A stretch of 64,000 nucleotides of DNA from Voacanga thouarsii (Eukaryota; Streptophyta; Magnoliopsida; Gentianales; Apocynaceae), in assembly GCA_026120185.1 (NCBI GenBank), contig JANUWF010001636.1, positions 1,426,001-1,490,000 of the forward strand, given 5' to 3'. Position 1 is the first letter of the stretch. Every line of letters starts with the position of its first letter. Of this stretch, positions 58,940 to 64,000 are shown piece by piece. The notes beneath the pieces were generated by a model. That model did not search any database. It was not told the origin of the DNA and saw only the letters and a list, made by a program, of their open reading frames with translations. Position numbers and translations under genes: made by a program.

Positions 58940-59953
58940 TCAAGCCCAAGTATCAGATTTACAAAAAAGTTCTTCCCATACTTGAGTAAAGGCTTCCACA
59001 ATAACCTCATGATGCTCTCGTGCATTCAGAGACAAAAAACACATCAAGAGCTTCTCCAGTTCCTCGGGTTCAGATATTTCTTTGTCTAGTATCATCTCCA
59101 TCATCGACTTCTTGAAATCATCATAAGGGTCCGATGATTTCTTCATCACAGCATAGCTTTCATTCACCTTCCCTTCTACCACGCACGGCATCAGCCTCCC
59201 AAAAATTGTCTTTCTTAACGCCGCAGACTCACTGTCAGTCTCCGGCATTGCTGCTATTGTCACTCTCTGATCGCCGCCATCTTTCCAACCATTTGAAGCA
59301 TTACGTTTGAGCGTCTTTCCTTTGGCGTTTTTCTTCTTTGTTTTGCTTCCATATGTGGGCTTCTCGCTTATACTAGCGACAGAGTAACCGAAATCATAAG
59401 AAGAATCCAAGCTTGAACAAGACGAGAGTAGACCTTCACTTTCGTCTTCATTCTGCTGCTCAAAATCTTCATAACTGAAGCAGTTGCTGTCAGCTGATGA
59501 AAAGCTCATACTGAAGCTGGTTGCTAAATCCCTGCTGTTATTCTTTTCCGTTTTGGGGAGATCAACAGGCCACATAAATACACTTTCGTCAAGATCTTCT
59601 GAATAAGCTGGCGAATTACACAGTTTCTGAAAACTGTCGAAATCTTTCATCATTTTGAAAGCAGGGGAATCAACGTTGCACAAAGAACTCACGTAGGATG
59701 TGCTTAGCTTTGATACGCATCCCGACGACCCAAACGATAAAACTTTGGAAAGATTACGTTTGTTCGAAGGGTGATTCGGTGTTGATGGTGGTGGTGCTGG
59801 CAACTTTGGACACGCAATTTCAAACGTCTCAGGATTGACAGCAGTAAACATATGATTGGCAGGCGATGGGCTTTTCGGCATAGAAGAAGGCTTCTTGGAA
59901 CGACAGATGCGAAGTGAAGGAAGAGATACTCGAAGGCTGAAGCCTTTAGCCAT
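58940..59953 (-). CDS. OVATE family protein (OFP), 337 aa
   Basis: Plant-specific transcriptional repressor family that binds TALE homeodomain and TRM proteins and affects organ shape and secondary wall formation. Single exon, as most OFPs have. The C-terminal OVATE domain is clear at ~265-325: AVMKKSSDPYDDFKKSMMEM, ISEPEELEKLLMCFLSLNAR, HHEVIVEAFTQVWEELF. The N-terminus MAKGFSLRVSLPSLRICRSK is basic; the middle is Ser-rich and low complexity, with a TLKRNASNGW segment before the domain. The ATG at 59953 is the first true ATG in frame; the frame extends upstream only through non-ATG codons. Domain sequence places it near the OFP6/7/8-type clade, but I will not assign a number. It converges with the unknown gene; the stop codons are 460 bp apart. 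Confidence 0.93.
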   Translation of the reverse strand: MAKGFSLRVSLPSLRICRSKKPSSMPKSPSPANHMFTAVNPETFEIACPKLPAPPPSTPNHPSNKRNLSKVLSFGSSGCVSKLSTSYVSSLCNVDSPAFKMMKDFDSFQKLCNSPAYSEDLDESVFMWPVDLPKTEKNNSRDLATSFSMSFSSADSNCFSYEDFEQQNEDESEGLLSSCSSLDSSYDFGYSVASISEKPTYGSKTKKKNAKGKTLKRNASNGWKDGGDQRVTIAAMPETDSESAALRKTIFGRLMPCVVEGKVNESYAVMKKSSDPYDDFKKSMMEMILDKEISEPEELEKLLMCFLSLNAREHHEVIVEAFTQVWEELFCKSDTWA

Positions 59954-59959
59954 GGCGTT

Positions 59960-60640
59960 TACAGCCTTTTTAGCATATATACTCAGAAAAAAACCGTGCA
60001 ACGCTTAACAGGGGAAGATTTGAGAATCAAATGAACAACTGTATTATCTATATATATTGGTGCATATAAAGATGGTAGTGATAGGGGAAGGCGGGGGATT
60101 GGCATGGCCGGCTGCTGGTATGGAGGATATTCTTTTGTTAAGATAGGCTGCTTCCAAATCATTTGCTGCTGCTTCCAAATCAGTTGCTGCTGACCATATC
60201 CAAGTGATGTTGTGACTTGAAAGGTACAGTTAATTCCTCTTAGATCAATGAGGACGAAAGCCCATTGCCAACTTACCAAATAAGAGAAAAGCATGGGGAG
60301 AAAAAGTCTCACCGTGGGATAGAGACTTCTTGGACTTGAGCTGCATACAGGTTCATCTTGAAGAAGTCATAAGAGCTATGAAAGGTTGAGGCTTTGTGTT
60401 TCATAGTAGTATTGAGGTCAAGGAATTGAACAATATATGAGCACAAACCAATGAATATTCGGTTTTTTTTTTTTTTTTTTGGGTTGAAAGCAAATTATTC
60501 ATTTGATAGTATGTGTTTGCTCATGTTTCCAGGAAGGCATTGATTGAGGCCGGAAGGAAAGATAATTTAGATTGCATTAACCCGCACATTGTTTGATGTC
60601 ATCAGTAAAAATAATCCCAAACATAGTGTAAAGGCGCTGG
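59960..60640. other. upstream region of the OFP gene
   Basis: Likely leader and promoter of the OFP gene. A minus-strand open frame of ~109 codons covers 60312-59983, but it holds an 18-bp tandem duplication (giving a QQQLIWKQQQMIWK stretch) and looks like leader, not a gene. Confidence 0.4.
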
Positions 60641-60643
60641 TAA

Positions 60644-60832
60644 ACATATCTTCTCAGAATATCATTGTTGTGAGTGTTTAGTTAGTGTAACAAGGAAATT
60701 ATCTATTCCATCCAACTAGCTTTGGGTTCGAATCCCAGCAACACACTATCATATCGAAATAGAAATCTGTATTTGATTTTTGCAAGTGTTTTTCCTTGTG
60801 TGATCATATATCTTCTTAGAATATCATTGTAG
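60644..60832 (+). mobile_element. SINE-like insertion with ~25-bp flanking direct repeats
   Basis: A perfect pol III B box, GGTTCGAATCC, lies at about 60723 inside a tRNA-like TΨC stem (TTGGG...CCCAG), with an A-box-like TTAGTTAGTGTAAC ~45 bases before it. The ~140-bp unit is bracketed by CATATCTTCTCAGAATATCA (60644 on) and CATATATCTTCTTAGAATAT (60807 on), which read as a long target-site duplication. It does not fold into a full tRNA (the 5' acceptor strand does not match), so a SINE or a tRNA-derived relic fits best. Confidence 0.55.
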
Positions 60833-60839
60833 ATTTCGA

Positions 60840-63340
60840 TAATCTGACCCCAACCCTAATCGTAATTTGGAGCACAAATTGTTTCACTGTCTTTTCATCT
60901 GAACCTATCTACACTATCTTTTAACTCCTAGATTTTGGTCATCAGATAAGTAACTTTAGATTGAAAGTGTAAAAGGCAAAGAAAAATGATCTAAATCTTA
61001 TATTTGAGATTGTATCTTTGAGATTGAATCCTTGTGTTATAGTGTAAGGAGTTAGAGGTTTCAAACTTTGACTCTTCTTCCTTGAGCTTGTATTGAAGGA
61101 TTCGAAAGGAAAGGAAATAATTGGAAATAAATTTAAATATTTGATAAAATTAAATTTTGAATATTTAAAAATTAAATTTTAAAAAAAATTTGAAAACTGA
61201 GATTTGAAATTTGCAATCTAAATTAATTATAATTTATTTTTACATTATATTTTATTATAATTTAAATTAAATATAAAAAATATTCATAATTATATCAATA
61301 TTTAACATATTCAAATTTCAAATTTAAATAACTTTTCAAATCACTTAAAATTTATAATAAAATTTCAATACATCTTAATTAATTAAGTGATAATAAAAAT
61401 ATACTATCAAATGGATTTAATTAATTAAATATTTAATATTATCAGTTATTAAATACACTTAATGAATTAAGTATTTAATTAATTAATTTTAAATATTTAA
61501 TTGTATTACCAAATAGGTTCAAAATGAATACCTTGATTTCTTCCATAGGTGAATAGAGAAATAAATTAAAAGAAATTAATTTTAATGAATATTTTGTATT
61601 AATTAAAATATACTTATTCATCTTTTCTAAATGAGTAATAAAAAATACTATTACTTCACAAACACTATCATTTACAAGTTTTTTATCACTGCTTTATATG
61701 TCTTGCGGCTCACTTCCTTTCTTCCAAACTGCTCTCCTTCCTCACTGTCCAAATATAACAACAAGAAGCTAAAAAGAAATTATTGCCTGCTATAATTCAA
61801 CATTTTCAAGAACTTTAGCTGCATTTCTAGTACTCTCTAGCTGGTGGAATATGTTCAGAGAAATGAATCGTCAAAGCACCGGAGAAAGATGATCAACAAT
61901 GTTTTAGAAGATGCGACAGTCGAAAACATACCGTTTCTGACCGTACGTTGAAGTATTCCTCCAATAAAGCCCAGGAACAAAAAAATAAACCAGAGCAGTC
62001 GAACGCTATTAAAAGTAATGCATTCTGTGCACGTAACGTTGGTTCTGAATTTCTTCCATTTAGCTAGATTATATATATATTATGCGGGGGATTCTGGTGA
62101 TAGAAACGTGTAGAAAGCTGTAATCAGTTTCGGACAAAAACGAGAATTCTGCATTTCTGCTTCAGCAAGTACGCGTTTCGCCTTATTGACCAAGCCAAGA
62201 ACGTCCATCCCTGGGGAAGCAGAAGAGAAGGAGCCAGGAAGCGTGGCTTTATCCCCTCGGGTGTCGCTTTGCGTCTTCTTTCATAGTGAAGGAGCTAAAA
62301 TGCTATGTGGATTTTGCGTTCCAGGTGGGTAGCTTCTGCTCACTGGGGGCTTGTCGAGCAACTGATGTAAATTTACAATGTTTCCAGGTGAAATCAGCAG
62401 CCACCCTGCAGCTATTTCTCCTTGTCCCTATTCCTCACTTAATGAACTTCACAGAACTGCTGATCATTAGGACCCTCTTGGTCTCTCACTTACTGACCAC
62501 ACCCAAATATTTTTATAAGGGTAGGGGAAGGAGAGGAAAGGATATACGAGTTTTGAGTATCAAATTCGAAATCTTTGTTTCAAATAAGAAGAATTTTATT
62601 GACAAAAGAAATAACTGATTTTTTGAGCATGCTAAGACTTGATGGAGTCCAAACCTGATCTCTCCTTGCATGAATCACAGGCAGCAACAGCTAGTTTCTG
62701 ACTCCGTTTGCCAGTTTGGACCTGCACATGCAGCTTCCCGAGCTAATATTTAAAATCTTGCCTGCAAATTCTAAATCATCCTCCAATGCAATTTTCACGG
62801 GTTCTCTGCATAATTAGATCTTTGGTTCATTGCTTTTTCTTTGGTGGAAAACTCTTGGAGTGCCAAAGGCCAAAATTATGCTTTTGGTGCCGACTGCTAA
62901 AGGAGAAATAAGCCAAGAAGTAATGACTATTTTTAAGCCAAAAGCTAAAAGCAACTACTTTTAAACACTCGATAATAAGGCCTAAATACATACATTTTCT
63001 CTTGTTGAAAATGGTCATACAACCAAAAACGAATAAAAGAAAATTAAACGTTTGCATTATGTATTTTAGTGATTTTAGAATTAAAAAAATGCGTTTTACA
63101 CTAATTCTCAGTTGCTAATCCAAATATTGCAGTTTATTTGATGAAAATTTATTGAAAATAATAATATATTTTTTTTATACATTACGGATGTGGGTTAAAC
63201 TCAAGTCAATGCACCTTTTTTGCATTGTTGTTAAGATTTATAAAGAATCCCTTTGATTCCTTAGCCTGTGGGAAAAAAAAAACCAATTTGTTACAAACAG
63301 GAAAAAGTCTAGATAGTCTTAGGAGGGTCTCCATGGTTAA
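60840..63340. other. spacer between the SINE-like unit and the DUF620 gene
   Basis: AT-rich to about 61690; 61700-62620 is GC-richer and reads like non-coding or promoter DNA, with an open plus-strand frame at 62286-62618 that has no recognisable homology and no support as a gene. 63340-63658 is probably the promoter and leader of the DUF620 gene. Confidence 0.4.
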
Positions 63341-63658
63341 CTTCCAGGTTGGACTATGCTAAAATAAGGAGAGACCAGGCCCGCCAAATTCGTGCCCACA
63401 CAACTGCTACGACCAAGGAACACCTTAGGCAAAGAAAAATTAACCTTCCCTTCGGTTTTTCCAGATCACCATTGCTCCAATTTGGCTCACAGAAATCACC
63501 CACAAAACAGCAGAAGACAAGTTTGGGAAGGAGAAAGGAAGGCGTCCCTGTGACCGAGCAGGATCCTTCCTTCTGCTATCTTTCTCTAGTTTTTTTTTTT
63601 TAATCTTTTGTGTATAAACACAGCACAGAATTCTCAGAGGATATTGATCTTGATATAT

Positions 63659-63961
63659 ATGGTTAGTTCCATGAGAAAATTGTGTCCTAATTTTGACAAG
63701 GAAGATGGCCTCGAGACGGTCTTGGAAGTTCCCATTCCAGAAGAGATGTTTAACAATATGGGCAGCAATGCAACCTCGCGATGGCAGAATATGAGGAATC
63801 TGATGAAGGCTCAGCGTGTGGAGAAGTCCTCTTCGCATCCTTCTGCGGTTTGGAGAAATGATCAGTTCATGTTGTTGCTCAAACTCGTCGGCCCCGCTCT
63901 CATTCCTTATCAGGTTCAATTTGGCCGTGCAGTCACTTTGCCCATTAAGGATGGCTCCATT
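63659..63961 (+). CDS. DUF620 family protein, first coding exon (gene runs off the right edge)
   Basis: Plant protein family of unknown function. The exon encodes MVSSMRKLCPNFDKEDGLET then VLEVPIPEEMF, SRWQNMRNLMKAQ and LLLKLVGPALIPYQVQFGRA to KDGSI: the conserved N-terminal block of DUF620 proteins as I remember them (101 codons of a protein usually ~400 aa). The exon ends in phase 0 before a GTAAGC donor at 63962; the rest lies outside the window. Two in-frame ATGs, 63659 and 63671 (MRKLCPNF), are possible starts. TATAAA at 63613-63618 is only ~45 bases upstream of the first, so if that box is used the leader is very short and 63671 is a reasonable alternative. Confidence 0.85.
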
Positions 63962-64000
63962 GTAAGCACAGTATTCTCAACTTTCTATTGAAAAATGGGG

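Noticed and set aside
59983..60312. 109-codon minus-strand frame upstream of the OFP gene
   Set aside because: It contains an 18-bp tandem duplication, has no homology I recognise and lies where the OFP leader should be.
60665..60760. Possible true tRNA gene at the perfect B box
   Set aside because: The TΨC arm is good, but the 5' acceptor strand does not pair with the 3' side and the D and anticodon arms are poor.
62286..62618. 110-codon plus-strand frame
   Set aside because: No recognisable domain, mixed composition and no splice or promoter context; treated as chance.

Overview
The window is nuclear DNA of a flowering plant. The gene families are plant-specific or have plant-type structure: an IRE-type AGC kinase, an OVATE protein, OEP24 and a DUF620 protein. 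Genes have many short, AT-rich GT-AG introns, and the spacers hold Stowaway-like MITEs, a Ty1/copia element and long TA/TTA microsatellites. A eudicot is likely; the sequence alone does not let me name a species.

Layout. (1) 0.6-1.7 kb, minus: a 55-residue small subunit of serine palmitoyltransferase split over three coding exons plus a 5' UTR exon. (2) 1.7-5.1 kb: AT-rich spacer with three or four MITEs (one nested in another), a (TA)n tract and three tandem copies of a 178-bp unit. (3) 5.3-11.8 kb, plus: COP9 signalosome subunit 4, 14 exons, 397 aa. (4) 12.4-21.7 kb, minus and convergent with CSN4: an IRE4-like AGC kinase, 17 exons, 1096 aa. (5) 21.8-29.1 kb: AT-rich spacer with a MITE, an ACGT-rich promoter-like island and a broken two-exon piece of a CPL1-type phosphatase gene. 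(6) 29.2-31.1 kb, minus: a single-exon membrane protein of the At1g75140 family. (7) 31.2-34.4 kb: spacer with three MITEs. (8) 34.4-39.0 kb, minus: a claspin/Mrc1-like replication-checkpoint protein, 11 exons, 840 aa, with an E2F-type site upstream. (9) 40.1-42.6 kb, minus: plastid outer-envelope pore protein OEP24, 3 exons, 212 aa. (10) 42.6-48.9 kb: AT-rich desert with two MITEs, a possible SINE, a GC-rich island and a ~1-kb long-inverted-repeat element. (11) 48.9-53.3 kb: a complete-ended Ty1/copia element with two LTRs and a 5-bp target duplication, but no gag and several lesions in pol. (12) 53.4-58.5 kb, plus: a ~750-residue protein of unknown function with two E2F-type sites at its 5' end, right next to the copia insertion. 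(13) 58.9-60.0 kb, minus: an OVATE family protein. (14) 60.6-60.8 kb: a SINE-like insertion with long flanking repeats. (15) 63.66 kb to the right edge: first coding exon of a DUF620 gene.

The genes do not form a pathway; this is ordinary plant gene order. Two of them (the claspin-like gene and the unknown gene at 53.4 kb) carry E2F-like promoter motifs and may share S-phase timing. I found no convincing new molecular system. The most informative oddities are the gag-less copia element beside a gene promoter, the nested and multi-family MITEs, the long inverted-repeat element, the intron-bearing CPL1 fragment, and small tandem duplications that changed coding ends (CSN4 start, stop of the unknown gene, claspin N-terminus). 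Exon boundaries were read by eye from GT-AG signals, reading frame and remembered homologues, and may be off by a base or two.
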